A stretch of DNA of 24,926 nt from an uncultured Bacilli bacterium (GTDB taxonomy: Bacteria > Bacillota_I > Bacilli_A > RF39 > UBA660): the NCBI GenBank assembly GCA_934101605.1, contig CAKORS010000008.1, forward strand, positions 1-24,926. Reading direction: 5' to 3'. Below, piece by piece: positions 14,319 to 23,359 of the stretch (position 1 is its first letter; each line of letters starts with the position of its first letter). Under the pieces are notes generated by a model. That model worked only from the letters and a program-made list of their open reading frames with translations, did not search any database and was not told where the DNA came from. Made by a program: the position numbers and the translations under genes.

Positions 14319-16004
14319 TTACCCATTATTAGAATCAGTTCGTTCCTTTGCTATTATTATTTTCAATGTTGCTCCACTTACTACTGATACATCTTTTGCT
14401 CTACTTTGTGATATTACTGTTCCAGGATCATAATCTTCTGTTTCTTGATATTCTATAGTTAAATTTACTTCATGTTCTGTTGCCCATTCTCTTATTTTAT
14501 CTTCGGACCAACCTTCTGATACAAAGTCAGGATATTTTTCTTGAGCTTTAGGAATATATAAAGTTATTTCGTCTCCTTCACCTAAAACTTCACCCTTTTT
14601 AACGCTTTGATCTACTATAGCTTGTTTATCTGTTACTTCTTTATCAACATCTTTTTCTTCTATATTTACTATAATTTTATACATATTTTCAAGTAATGTT
14701 TGAACTTCAATATAGTTTTTACCAGTTAAATCTTCTACTGTATATTTTTTTGCTCCTTTTGATACTATTATAGTTACTTTAGTTCCTTTTTTAACTGATC
14801 TACCTATTTCAGGTGTTGTTCCAATTACTTTTCCTTCTTCTATATCGTTAGATGTTTCTTTTTTTGTTTTTTGTGCTACTGTAAGGCCTACTTTTTTAAG
14901 TTTTTTTTCTGCTTGTACAACAGATAACTCAGAAACATCTGGTATTGTTACATCTGGAACTTCAGTTAATTTTGGTAGTATTAAGAATATAAATACTAGA
15001 ATAAGTGCTAATACTCCAACTATAGAGCTTAATACTACTATTTTTTTATTTCCTTTTTCTTTGTTTGTTTTTATTTCTTTAACTAATGAGTTATCTAAAT
15101 CATCACCCTTAGCAATATAATCTTCTTTTTCTTCAATTCCTTCAGGATATTTAAATACTATTCTTGGTTCATTTAATCTTTCTTTATTTAGAACTGTTAA
15201 TAAATCTTGATACATTTCATTAGCGTTTTCATATCTATTTTTAGGATTTTTAGCTGTTGCTTTTATTATAACGTTTTCAACGCTTTGTGGTATATTAGGA
15301 TTTATATCTTTAACACTTGGAATTGGTTCTTTTAAGTGTTTTAGTGCTATTTCTACAGCGTTATCTCCTTTAAATGGTAATTCTCCGGTTAATAGTTCAT
15401 ACATCATTATTCCTAATGAGTAAACATCGCTTTTTAATGTTGCTCCTTTTCCACTTGCTTGTTCTGGTGGAAAATAGTGAACTGATCCCATTGCGGAATT
15501 AGTCTGAGTGAGTTGTGTTGAATTAAGTGCTGTTGCAATACCAAAATCTGTTATTTTTACTCCACCATCATCCATGATTAATATATTTTGAGGCTTTAAA
15601 TCTCTGTGTATTATCATATTGTCATGGGCAACACTCATTGCATTAGTGATTTGTTGCATAATATCTATTACTTCATGAACAGTTAGATTCCCTCTTCTTT
15701 TCAATAATTGTTTTAGGTTATAACCAGGAATATATTCCATTGCTATGAAATAATCACCATCATCTTCTCCTACATCATATATTTCTACAATGTTTGGATG
15801 AGAAAGACTTGATGCTGATAATGCTTCTCTTTGGAAACGTCTTACGAATTTTTCATCTCCCGCTAAATCTCCACGCAATACTTTTATAGCTACATTTCTA
15901 TCTAAAATTGTATCTTTTGCAAGGTAGACATTAGCCATTCCACCTTCTCCAATTGTTTTTAATATTTCATAACGGTCATTTAGTTTTTGTCCCTTAACGA
16001 TCAT
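14319..16004 (-). CDS. prkC: PASTA-domain Ser/Thr protein kinase PrkC (Stk)
   Basis: A one-pass membrane kinase that senses muropeptides or lipid II through extracellular PASTA repeats and phosphorylates cytoplasmic targets, including proteins in cell-wall growth. The kinase domain spans residues 10-270: glycine loop GEGGMANVYLA, Lys41 in VAIKVL, HRDLKPQN with Asp135, and DFGIA. A membrane helix lies at about 322-343. Three PASTA repeats follow (starting near 350, 416 and 486), e.g. VPDVTIPDVSELSVVQAEKK. ATG 16004 is used (GGGAAG upstream); it overlaps prpC by 11 nt. In Bacillus it also takes part in spore germination. Confidence 0.96.
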   Translation of the reverse strand: MIVKGQKLNDRYEILKTIGEGGMANVYLAKDTILDRNVAIKVLRGDLAGDEKFVRRFQREALSASSLSHPNIVEIYDVGEDDGDYFIAMEYIPGYNLKQLLKRRGNLTVHEVIDIMQQITNAMSVAHDNMIIHRDLKPQNILIMDDGGVKITDFGIATALNSTQLTQTNSAMGSVHYFPPEQASGKGATLKSDVYSLGIMMYELLTGELPFKGDNAVEIALKHLKEPIPSVKDINPNIPQSVENVIIKATAKNPKNRYENANEMYQDLLTVLNKERLNEPRIVFKYPEGIEEKEDYIAKGDDLDNSLVKEIKTNKEKGNKKIVVLSSIVGVLALILVFIFLILPKLTEVPDVTIPDVSELSVVQAEKKLKKVGLTVAQKTKKETSNDIEEGKVIGTTPEIGRSVKKGTKVTIIVSKGAKKYTVEDLTGKNYIEVQTLLENMYKIIVNIEEKDVDKEVTDKQAIVDQSVKKGEVLGEGDEITLYIPKAQEKYPDFVSEGWSEDKIREWATEHEVNLTIEYQETEDYDPGTVISQSRAKDVSVVSGATLKIIIAKERTDSNNG

Positions 16005-16749
16005 TAGTATCACTTCCCTTATTTATTACTAAATATGCTACTGATATATTATCATTGCCACCCCTGTTATTTGCTTTTTTTATCAATTTTATTACTTTTT
16101 CTTCTATATCTAAATCTTTATCTGTTGCAACTTTTTCTATTTGTTCCTCAGTTAACATTGAAGTTAGTCCATCTGATGATAGAAGTATGGCATCTATATC
16201 TTTAGAACAATCAAATACATCTATCTTTACTGGATCATTTATTCCTAAGGCATTCATGAGAATGTTTTTCTTTGGATGGTTTTGAGCTTCTTCTTTTGTT
16301 AATTCTCCTGCTTTTACAAGTAAATTAACTAATGTATGATCCTGAGTTACTTTGTGTATTTTATTATTTTTAATAACAAATCCAGATGAATCTCCTATGT
16401 TACCAAATAGGATATAATCTTCAGTTATTACTGCTAATACTAAAGTTGTTCCCATTCCTTTTGATTCTTCATGTTCATCTGTATATTTAAAAATTAAACT
16501 ATTAATTTCATTAGCACATTCTTTAATCCACTCTATAGCATCTGTTTTGTTCATTTTAAAGAAACTATTACTAAATCTTTCACTTATGTGTTTTATAGCT
16601 ATAGATGATGCAATTTCTCCTGATGAATGTCCTCCCATTCCATCTGCTACAGCCATTAAATAAGATCCTTCTGGGTTTTTTACTATTATTATGCTATCTT
16701 CATTATGAGATCTTATAATGCCTGTATCAGTTAAATAAAATGACTCCAT
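15994..16749 (-). CDS. prpC: PP2C-type protein phosphatase PrpC (Stp)
   Basis: The metal-dependent Ser/Thr phosphatase that opposes PrkC. Motifs in order: TDTGIIRSHNEDSI, VADGMGGHSSGEIAS, GMGTTLVLAVI, GDSSGFVI (usually GDSR), LLSSDGLTSML and NDNISVAYLV, giving the metal-binding aspartates. Length 251 aa is normal. A strong AAGGAGGAAT precedes the start. The kinase-phosphatase overlap implies coordinated dosage of the pair. Confidence 0.96.
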   Translation of the reverse strand: MESFYLTDTGIIRSHNEDSIIIVKNPEGSYLMAVADGMGGHSSGEIASSIAIKHISERFSNSFFKMNKTDAIEWIKECANEINSLIFKYTDEHEESKGMGTTLVLAVITEDYILFGNIGDSSGFVIKNNKIHKVTQDHTLVNLLVKAGELTKEEAQNHPKKNILMNALGINDPVKIDVFDCSKDIDAILLSSDGLTSMLTEEQIEKVATDKDLDIEEKVIKLIKKANNRGGNDNISVAYLVINKGSDTNDR

Positions 16750-16750
16750 T

Positions 16751-17770
16751 TTATTCCTCCTTTTTGGCTCTTAACTGCCCACATGCAGCAGATATTTTGC
16801 CTCCAAATTCTCTTCTTATTGTTATATTCATACCTTCTTTTTTTATTATATCATAAAATTTTAAAATAGTATCTTTTTTACTTCTTTTTAAGGTAATGTT
16901 ACTTGATTCATTATAAGGTATTAAATTTATGTAACAATTCATTCCTTTTAATAATTTAGCAAGTTCTTTAGCACAAGATGCGCTGTCATTTATTCCATCT
17001 AACATTATATATTCAAATGTTACTCTTCTGTTAGTTTCTTTTATATAATCTTTTACTGCATCTATTAATTCTTCTATTTTATATACTTTATTAATTGGCA
17101 TTATTTTATCTCTTATTTCATTATTTGGTGCGTGTAAAGAAATAGCAAGATTTACTTGAAATGGTAATTTACTAAATTCTTTTATTTTAGGTATAATTCC
17201 ACATGTTGATACTGTAATATGACGTGATCCTATTTCTAAGCATCTTGGACTATTTGCTATAGTTATAAATTTAACTATATTATCATAATTATCAAATGGT
17301 TCACCTATACCCATAATAACAATATGAGATATTCTTTTATTTATTTTCTTTTCTATTTCTATTATTTGTAAAATCATTTCAGAAGGATATAAATTTCTTA
17401 CTTTTTTTAATCTTCCTGATTCACAGAAAGCACAACTCATATTGCATCCTACTTCACTTGATATACATAAACTTAATCCATAATCATGGTGCATTAAAAC
17501 TGCTTCTATATGATTCTTATCGCTTAATTCAAATAAATATTTACTAACATCAATATCGTTTTCTTCTTTTATTATTTTTATATGATCTATTGTAAAGTCT
17601 TTTTCTAATCTTTCTTGTAAGGATATACTTATATTAGTCATTTCCTTAAAACTTTCAACTCTTTTTTTATATAACCATTCTAATATTTGTTTACATCTAT
17701 ACTTTTTTTCTCCGATTGATTCTAAATAGTTTTCTAAATCTTGTTCTGTTAAATTATATATATTATTCAT
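16751..17770 (-). CDS. rlmN: 23S rRNA (adenine-C2)-methyltransferase RlmN
   Basis: A radical-SAM enzyme that methylates A2503 of 23S rRNA, and A37 of some tRNAs, at C2. The cluster motif CNMSCAFC gives Cys109, 113 and 116. Cys102 and the C-terminal Cys330 (AACGQL) sit where the resolving and methyl-carrying cysteines of the E. coli enzyme are. GIGEPFDNY and the SLHAPN segment are also family motifs. After the cluster it reads ESGRLKKVRNL instead of the common ASTxGGLKRNL, a moderate variant; Cfr seems unlikely given the prpC-prkC context. TAGGAG precedes the start. Confidence 0.93.
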   Translation of the reverse strand: MNNIYNLTEQDLENYLESIGEKKYRCKQILEWLYKKRVESFKEMTNISISLQERLEKDFTIDHIKIIKEENDIDVSKYLFELSDKNHIEAVLMHHDYGLSLCISSEVGCNMSCAFCESGRLKKVRNLYPSEMILQIIEIEKKINKRISHIVIMGIGEPFDNYDNIVKFITIANSPRCLEIGSRHITVSTCGIIPKIKEFSKLPFQVNLAISLHAPNNEIRDKIMPINKVYKIEELIDAVKDYIKETNRRVTFEYIMLDGINDSASCAKELAKLLKGMNCYINLIPYNESSNITLKRSKKDTILKFYDIIKKEGMNITIRREFGGKISAACGQLRAKKEE

Positions 17771-17788
17771 ACTTGTACTCCTACTAAA

Positions 17789-17794
17789 ATTATA
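17789..17794 (-). promoter_or_regulatory. Candidate -10 box for rlmN-prpC-prkC-rsgA-rpe
   Basis: TATAAT on the minus strand, about 18 nt before the rlmN start and after the virD4 terminator, so a new transcript is expected here. The -35 is not clear. Confidence 0.35.
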
Positions 17795-17864
17795 TAGTAA
17801 AAAGATATAAAAATAAAGTAAATATTATAAAATTATTTATTGATTATTTGTAATTTTAATAACT

Positions 17865-17888
17865 AAAAAAAGCCAATATTTGGCTTTT
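17865..17888 (-). terminator. Rho-independent terminator after virD4-like gene
   Basis: Minus-strand stem AGCCAA/TTGGCT, extended by flanking A-T pairs, with a 3-nt loop and seven T, overlapping the stop. It ends the T4SS transcript before the rlmN operon. Confidence 0.8.
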
Positions 17889-19990
17889 TATTCATCAAAG
17901 AAATCATCAAAGAATTGATCATCACTAATTTTTACTGGTTTAGTATTATTAAATACTTCACTTACATTATTGTCTACATCAGAATTATTACTTTCCATTA
18001 CATTATTAGGATTAGTGATTTCCTGTTGTTTCTTTTCTTCCTCTTCTTTTGCTTTTTCTTCTGCTTCTAATTCCGCAATTTTAGCATCAATTCTTTTTAC
18101 TAAATCATCTACATCAAATGATTGTGATTGATTTGGCTCACTTGGAATTGAACCATTATTGCTTGGTATATTTGGCATAAATGGATTAGGCATTCCTGCG
18201 AATGGATTCATGCCTCCTCCAAATGGATTACTCATATCTTGTGAACCCATTTGGTTCATAAAGTTCTCTTGTTTTTTAGCTTGAACAAATTCTTTTAAAT
18301 TGAATGTTTGAATATGTTTTTTCTCTCTTTGAACGAATGGATCTGCTTCTCTTTTTATGACACCCCAATCTGTTTTCCAGTTAGGTGTTAATTTTGTCTT
18401 AAATGGATTGCATCTAATTCTTATAACTATTGCTTCATCAGGTTTCATTTTTTGTAGATCTGATACTGTTATTAAAGGACGAGTTTCTTCGTGTTCCTTA
18501 TCACCTTTTCCAACTTTAACTTTTTTATCACCACATAGTTTAGAAATTTCTTCTAGGGCTGCAAGTTCTGTTGTTAACAAGTACATTAAATTGTTGCAGT
18601 TACTTCTTATTGTTTGAGCATTTTCTTTTCCATATACTGCATTTAATTGAGCAAAGTTTTGAATTATCATTGTAAATCTAATATGACGAGAACGTGCTGC
18701 TGTTATCATTGTTGTAACATCTTTTAGTGGAGGCATATTAGCAAACTCATCAAGTATAAAGTTTGTTCTTATTGGTAATGCTCCACCTGGTATATGTTGT
18801 GCTACATCAATTAATGATTCATAGCATTGTTTTATAAATATTGTTGCTAAAGCATGATATGTCTTTTTTTCATCTTGAATTATCATAAATACTGCTGTCT
18901 TTTGTTTTCCTATCATATCCATTTCAAAATCACTTGTAGCAAGCATTTCTGATAAATTTTCACGTGATGCAAATATTCTTATTTTTTGTTTAAATGTTGA
19001 AAGGATTGATCCTTTTGTTTCTTCCGGTGCATAAACTGTTCCTGATGCACATGTATATGCTGAACCAGCTGGATCTTTTCCATTAAAATATTCTTTCATA
19101 TATGTGCTTCTTGGACCAAATTTCTCTTCTCCAACCGAAGCCATTACTGAAATACTATTAATATTTACTTCTTCTGGTTTTGCATCTTCAAAAAGTCCTA
19201 GAGTAAGACCTGCAAAGAAGTCTGCTGATGTTTTTTCCCAGAATGCATCTTTATTTCCACCTTCTTCATAAAGAATGTTTGATGCAACGTCATCCAAAAG
19301 CTCCATTGCTTTATCTACATTACCTTCTTTATAAAGTTTATATGGTAATGCTAAAGGATTCCATGTATTTCCTCTTTGTGGTTCACGGAAATTTAACACT
19401 ACAATCTTGTATCCACGTTCTTTTAAAAGACCTGCAGTTTCTGCATAGATTTCTCCTTTAGGGTCTGTAATAATCATTGATTCACCTTTTTTAATTAATG
19501 ACTTTGTTAATGGAAAAACAACATCTTGTGTTTTACCTGAACCAGTTGAACCAATAACTAAATTGTGGCTTTCTTTATCATCTAACCATATTCTTTCTCC
19601 GTCATTTATAATTGGAAAACCTGCATGTTCATATACACTGTCTTTTATATTTACACAATCAAGTTGCTTTTTCATTTCTTTGGCAGTAGCCCATCTGTTA
19701 TAGCCACCTTTTTCTTTTTCTCCAATTGAAAAACCAAATCCTGATTCTTTATCAAAAAAGTATGATTTTACAGAAACGAATAGAAATATTAATGCTGCAA
19801 AAAAGAATAACAGTGTTGCAGATATATATTTTGGACCAAAACCTGTAAAAAAGTTTAATCCAGCAAATTGTCCTGTTGTTGCAAAACTATTAATATTTAC
19901 TGATAAGATTGATGATGCGATAAGAAGTATAACTACAAATATACCAAATATTGTCCAGTCTCTAGCAGTTGCTTTAAGTTTAAATTTCAT
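17888..19990 (-). CDS. VirD4/TraG-type type IV coupling ATPase
   Basis: The coupling protein of conjugative type IV secretion, a membrane-anchored hexameric ATPase that brings the relaxase-DNA complex to the channel. Two membrane helices lie at about residues 13-33 and 55-75; Walker A GSTGSGKT is at 147-154; ITDPKGEIYAET and a Walker B in NFILDEFANMPPL near residue 410 follow. RHIRFTMIIQNFAQL is also typical. The C-terminal 130 residues are unusual: a Met/Pro/Asn/Gly-rich linker, a Glu/Lys coiled-coil-like stretch and an acidic aromatic end, DDQFFDDFFDE. ATG 19990 is used, with AGAGGTGAT just upstream. Confidence 0.95.
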   Translation of the reverse strand: MKFKLKATARDWTIFGIFVVILLIASSILSVNINSFATTGQFAGLNFFTGFGPKYISATLLFFFAALIFLFVSVKSYFFDKESGFGFSIGEKEKGGYNRWATAKEMKKQLDCVNIKDSVYEHAGFPIINDGERIWLDDKESHNLVIGSTGSGKTQDVVFPLTKSLIKKGESMIITDPKGEIYAETAGLLKERGYKIVVLNFREPQRGNTWNPLALPYKLYKEGNVDKAMELLDDVASNILYEEGGNKDAFWEKTSADFFAGLTLGLFEDAKPEEVNINSISVMASVGEEKFGPRSTYMKEYFNGKDPAGSAYTCASGTVYAPEETKGSILSTFKQKIRIFASRENLSEMLATSDFEMDMIGKQKTAVFMIIQDEKKTYHALATIFIKQCYESLIDVAQHIPGGALPIRTNFILDEFANMPPLKDVTTMITAARSRHIRFTMIIQNFAQLNAVYGKENAQTIRSNCNNLMYLLTTELAALEEISKLCGDKKVKVGKGDKEHEETRPLITVSDLQKMKPDEAIVIRIRCNPFKTKLTPNWKTDWGVIKREADPFVQREKKHIQTFNLKEFVQAKKQENFMNQMGSQDMSNPFGGGMNPFAGMPNPFMPNIPSNNGSIPSEPNQSQSFDVDDLVKRIDAKIAELEAEEKAKEEEEKKQQEITNPNNVMESNNSDVDNNVSEVFNNTKPVKISDDQFFDDFFDE

Positions 19991-20018
19991 TTTTATCACC
20001 TCTAGTATTTTCTTATAA

Positions 20019-20330
20019 TTAAAAGTTTGTTATTTTGCAAGTGGTATTTCCAATTATTGACATTATTATATTTACAATACTAGGAAGTAAAAAAAGTATT
20101 ACTCCAATTATAATTCTTGTTAGCGCATCTTTTTGAGCTTTTTTAATATCCTCTTCTTTTCCGGCCATAGTAGCTGTAACAAAGTCTTTAGCTATTAAAA
20201 CAAGTAATAACACTGGAATAGTAAATCTTATTACATTGAATAAATATCTTAATATTGTATAAGTTCCTTTATTAAGTCCACAATATTGTTGTGGAAGTTT
20301 GTCTAACATAAAAATAACTTTATTAATCAT
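20019..20330 (-). CDS. Pilin-like small membrane protein 2 of the T4SS (103 aa)
   Basis: Two hydrophobic helices (about residues 29-48 and 72-93) flank a short charged loop with MAGKEEDIKKAQKDALTRI. The layout resembles VirB2/TrbC-like and other T4SS pilin families, and it sits between virB4 and virD4 homologues. The protein at 20412-20762 is a clear paralogue sharing the MAG-E-x-x-I-K-x-AQK loop. There is no clear signal peptide. One Cys occurs near the N-terminus (QQYCGL) and one near the end (TTCKI). CAGGTGAG precedes ATG 20330. The pilin role is inferred from topology and context. Confidence 0.75.
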   Translation of the reverse strand: MINKVIFMLDKLPQQYCGLNKGTYTILRYLFNVIRFTIPVLLLVLIAKDFVTATMAGKEEDIKKAQKDALTRIIIGVILFLLPSIVNIIMSIIGNTTCKITNF

Positions 20331-20346
20331 AATCTCACCTGTTTAA

Positions 20347-20352
20347 ATTATA
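20347..20352 (-). promoter_or_regulatory. Candidate -10 box for pilin-like 2 and virD4
   Basis: TATAAT on the minus strand directly after the T-run of the pilin-1 terminator, about 17 nt before the start codon. The -35 overlaps the hairpin and is poor; transcription may instead depend on read-through. Confidence 0.3.
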
Positions 20353-20354
20353 AC

Positions 20355-20387
20355 AAAAAAAAATTAGAAAATAAATATATTTTCTAA
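20355..20387 (-). terminator. Rho-independent terminator between the two pilin-like genes
   Basis: Minus-strand perfect 9-bp stem TTAGAAAAT/ATTTTCTAA, 6-nt loop and nine T. It is AT-rich, so perhaps leaky. It would make pilin-like 1 more abundant than the genes downstream of it. Confidence 0.75.
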
Positions 20388-20411
20388 CTTTATATTAATA
20401 TTTATGTTTTG

Positions 20412-20762
20412 TTAACATTTGCTTGGGTTTGTTGCGCATTCCCAACATCTAGAACTAGTATAATCACTTTGTCCAATCAAATTAAATACTACTTGTAAAA
20501 TTGTAACTACAAAGAATATTGCAACACCATAAATAATTCTTTTTAACAACATTTTTTGGGCTTCTTTGATTTGTTTTTCTTCTCCAGCCATTACTGCTTT
20601 TCCTAAATCTAGTATTGCTAATAAAACTATAATTATAGGAATAGCAATTTTTAAGATATTAATTACAACTCCAATTAATTTAAAGATTGCTTCGGCATCT
20701 GAACAAAATGATGTCGCATCTGCATTTACAGTAACATCTCCAACTGCTAACATATTTATCAT
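20412..20762 (-). CDS. Pilin-like small membrane protein 1 of the T4SS (116 aa)
   Basis: A paralogue of the next gene. The N-terminal region before the first helix (LAVGDVTVNADATSFCSDAE) is polar. Two hydrophobic helices at about 27-50 and 74-96 flank the loop VMAGEEKQIKEAQKMLLKRI. The C-terminal tail is cysteine-rich (RCWECATNPSKC). GAGAGG precedes ATG 20762; ATG 20753 is a weaker choice. It has a near-perfect promoter and its own terminator, as expected of a major structural subunit. The pilin role is inferred; other short T4SS membrane proteins are possible. Confidence 0.75.
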   Translation of the reverse strand: MINMLAVGDVTVNADATSFCSDAEAIFKLIGVVINILKIAIPIIIVLLAILDLGKAVMAGEEKQIKEAQKMLLKRIIYGVAIFFVVTILQVVFNLIGQSDYTSSRCWECATNPSKC

Positions 20763-20790
20763 ATAAATAACCTCTCTTCCTTATGTCTTT

Positions 20791-20819
20791 ATTCTATAAT
20801 ATTTACATTTTATTGTCAA
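20791..20819 (-). promoter_or_regulatory. Strong sigma-A-type promoter of pilin-like 1
   Basis: Minus-strand consensus TTGACA (20814-20819), exactly 17 nt, then TAGAAT (20791-20796), 5 of 6 matches to TATAAT, about 28 nt before the start codon. It is one of the best promoters in the window. Confidence 0.7.
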
Positions 20820-20843
20820 TTAAATAATTGCAATTTTTGTTTT

Positions 20844-22631
20844 TTATAATCCCCCACCAGATCCAAATGAATCTAATTCTTCTTGTGTAAGGATTACTGT
20901 CATTCTCATTCTTCTAGAACCACATACAAATAATGCTTCACCTTGAGAATATCTTTTTATACTTTCTTTTTCATTATCATTTAAATCAATTAGTTTTGAT
21001 AGATCTTCAACTGCTTGTTTTTTTAATCCCATTACTAAATAATAAGATGCATTATCAAATATTGCTTTACCTTGTGTTATTACTTCATTTGGAGTAAAAT
21101 CACTTGGTTGTTGAGTAATTATTATATTACCTGTGTTATATTTACGACTTCTTCTTTGAATATTTGCTAAGAAATCTGCTCCTAAAACATTACCACCAGA
21201 TAATAAAACATGTGCTTCATCAACCATCATTACTGTATTTATTGATGAATCAAGACATAGACTCCAAGCATATTTTAATATATTGAAGAACAATGCGTTT
21301 CTAATGTTTACATCTGCACTCATTACTTCTCTTATATTAAACACTATAAAATTACTTCTTGGTTTAATGCTTGTTTTTCCATTAAAATAAAATCTTAATT
21401 CATTTGTAAGTGGTCTTATTTTAAGCTCTAGTCTTTCCATTATATCTTTTTCTCTTGTTGCATCTGTCATAGAAGTTAATTTTCCTTTTATTGTTGTATA
21501 TAAATCATCAAATGTTGGGTAATCTTCTGATGTTAATCTAGAAAAATCAGTATCGTAATTGATGCCAAATCTACGATATGTTTCTGTTAGCATTTCTACC
21601 ATCAAATTCATTACATCTTCTTCAATTGTAGGATCATAATATCTCATGAATCCTTTTATAAATTGGAAAGTTTGAGTAAGAATTGAGCTTCCTAGACCTT
21701 GTTTTATTTCTTCTTCATCTGCATCAACTAAAACTTCAAGTGGATTTATAAGTCCAAATTCTCCACCTTTACCTAAATCAATATTGTCTCCACCGAATGT
21801 TTCAACCATTTCTCTAAGTTCATTTTCTGGATCTATACAAACAATTTTATAACCATTTCTTAATGAACTTCTTAATAAAAGTTTTGCTGCTGTAGATTTA
21901 CCTGAACCAGAAGTTCCTAGTATTACAACATTTGCGTTGTTTCTATTATGTTCTTTTCTTATTTGATATAAGAATTGATTAAATAAAATTACTCCTCCAG
22001 AAAAATCTGTTCCTAATAATGTTGATGGTCCTGGATCTTTAATACTATCAAATATAAATGGATACATACCTGCCATTGTTGGACTTGGCATTATTGTTCC
22101 TATTCTTTCTTCTATATCTTGTTTAGGGAAGAATGGTAAAATACTTTTTAAAACTTTTTCCTGTTCAAATCTTAAAGGAACTGCTCTCATTCCCATTGCA
22201 TCCAAATAGTTTTTAATTTGAACATTTTTTGTTTCCAAATCTTCCATAGTATCTGCTGTTACTACTATGTGCATTTGGAAATCATATATTTTTGATTGAG
22301 CCATAGCAAGTTGAGTTATAAAGTTTTCTAAAGTATCATAATCTTGTCTTATTCTTTCTTGAGATGTTGCATCTTTTTCATCCTGGTATTGAACTTTTAA
22401 ATTTGCCAATTCTTTATTCAACATTTTTTGAAGAGTTGAAAATGGAACAGGAATATGTTTTATAACAACTTTTATTCCTGGCATACTTGTGATATTTGAC
22501 AAATATCCAACTCCTATACTTCTTGGATATGAAACTACAGTAAGTATCCTCATATATTTATCACTAATGATGATTTCATTAGAATTAAATTGTAGGCCTT
22601 TTGGAGCCACTTCGCTTTTAAATATACTCAT
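20844..22631 (-). CDS. VirB4/TrsE-type T4SS ATPase
   Basis: The energy-supplying ATPase of Gram-positive conjugation machines (TrsE/ConE/VirB4). The N-terminal part (IIISDKYMRILTVVSYP) fits the TrsE start. Walker A GTSGSGKS is at residues 239-246 in the context VVILGTSGSGKSTAAKLL. Then CIDPENE, and Walker B VMMVDEAHVLLSGG near 470, with QRRSRKYN and ITQQPSDF. It is 595 aa, a little shorter than TrsE (about 670). Its ATG overlaps the TGA of the preceding gene; the nearest GGAGG is 12 nt away, so coupled translation is likely. Confidence 0.94.
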   Translation of the reverse strand: MSIFKSEVAPKGLQFNSNEIIISDKYMRILTVVSYPRSIGVGYLSNITSMPGIKVVIKHIPVPFSTLQKMLNKELANLKVQYQDEKDATSQERIRQDYDTLENFITQLAMAQSKIYDFQMHIVVTADTMEDLETKNVQIKNYLDAMGMRAVPLRFEQEKVLKSILPFFPKQDIEERIGTIMPSPTMAGMYPFIFDSIKDPGPSTLLGTDFSGGVILFNQFLYQIRKEHNRNNANVVILGTSGSGKSTAAKLLLRSSLRNGYKIVCIDPENELREMVETFGGDNIDLGKGGEFGLINPLEVLVDADEEEIKQGLGSSILTQTFQFIKGFMRYYDPTIEEDVMNLMVEMLTETYRRFGINYDTDFSRLTSEDYPTFDDLYTTIKGKLTSMTDATREKDIMERLELKIRPLTNELRFYFNGKTSIKPRSNFIVFNIREVMSADVNIRNALFFNILKYAWSLCLDSSINTVMMVDEAHVLLSGGNVLGADFLANIQRRSRKYNTGNIIITQQPSDFTPNEVITQGKAIFDNASYYLVMGLKKQAVEDLSKLIDLNDNEKESIKRYSQGEALFVCGSRRMRMTVILTQEELDSFGSGGGL

Positions 22632-23359
22632 AATGGCATTACACCTCCTGCTGTAAAGTCTCTTCCTCCATTTAAGAAGTTATCTACAAGCATTCTTAAT
22701 TCTTCAGTTGATGTTGGGTTAACAGAAATTCCTGCTTGAGAGATATTATTTATCATACTTCTCAATCTCTTTTGTAGAACCTCTAATTTCTTTTCTTTAA
22801 ATAATATGTAATACTCAGTATCAACCACGTTATTACTGGCAAAGAAATCTCCTTTGTCCATATCTTGGGATATTAATTTTCTTATCTTTTGGTCAGGGGT
22901 TTTATTGTATAAAAGTTGTAATTCAGCTTGATACATACTAATATCTACTGGACGATCAGCTACAACTAACCAAAATTCAAAATCAATAGTATTATAAAAA
23001 TTCATAAGACCAATCAATGTTGCATCCATACTACTTCTATCAGAAATAAATATATTTTTAGGATGAATTCTTATACCAGATATCATATATCCTTCTTTAT
23101 TATAAATTATTCCATTAGATATTGTTTTTATATCTATCCAATTTTCAGTATATTTTTTATCTTCAGCTATTTTTTTAGGTAATGGTCTTTTTTTATCTAT
23201 TCCAGATACATTTGCACCACTTCTTACTGGGTTAATACCATTATTACTATTTCTAGTATTTGAATTTGTATTGACACCCATTTGATTCATATTTACTTCA
23301 GTTTGATTACCAATACTATTAGCATCAATATTAGAATTATTATTCATCTGGTTGTTCAT
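22628..23359 (-). CDS. TrsD-like protein (VirB4 N-terminal-like domain)
   Basis: In staphylococcal and lactococcal conjugation systems a separate protein of about 220-240 aa (TrsD/TraD) precedes the VirB4 ATPase and resembles the VirB4 N-terminal domain. This gene has that position and size (243 aa). Residues 1-55 are Asn/Met-rich and probably disordered. The folded part starts near YTENWIDIKTISNGIIYNKE and includes FWLVVADRPVD and EYYILFKEKKLEVLQKRL. There is no ATPase motif. It overlaps both neighbours by a few codons. The assignment rests on context and fold-like features more than on a strict motif. Confidence 0.75.
   Translation of the reverse strand: MNNQMNNNSNIDANSIGNQTEVNMNQMGVNTNSNTRNSNNGINPVRSGANVSGIDKKRPLPKKIAEDKKYTENWIDIKTISNGIIYNKEGYMISGIRIHPKNIFISDRSSMDATLIGLMNFYNTIDFEFWLVVADRPVDISMYQAELQLLYNKTPDQKIRKLISQDMDKGDFFASNNVVDTEYYILFKEKKLEVLQKRLRSMINNISQAGISVNPTSTEELRMLVDNFLNGGRDFTAGGVMPL

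Noticed and set aside
22628..22631. A broken VirB4 gene by frameshift
   Set aside because: The 4-nt ATGA overlap and the known TrsD/TrsE split in Gram-positive systems make two genuine genes more likely.
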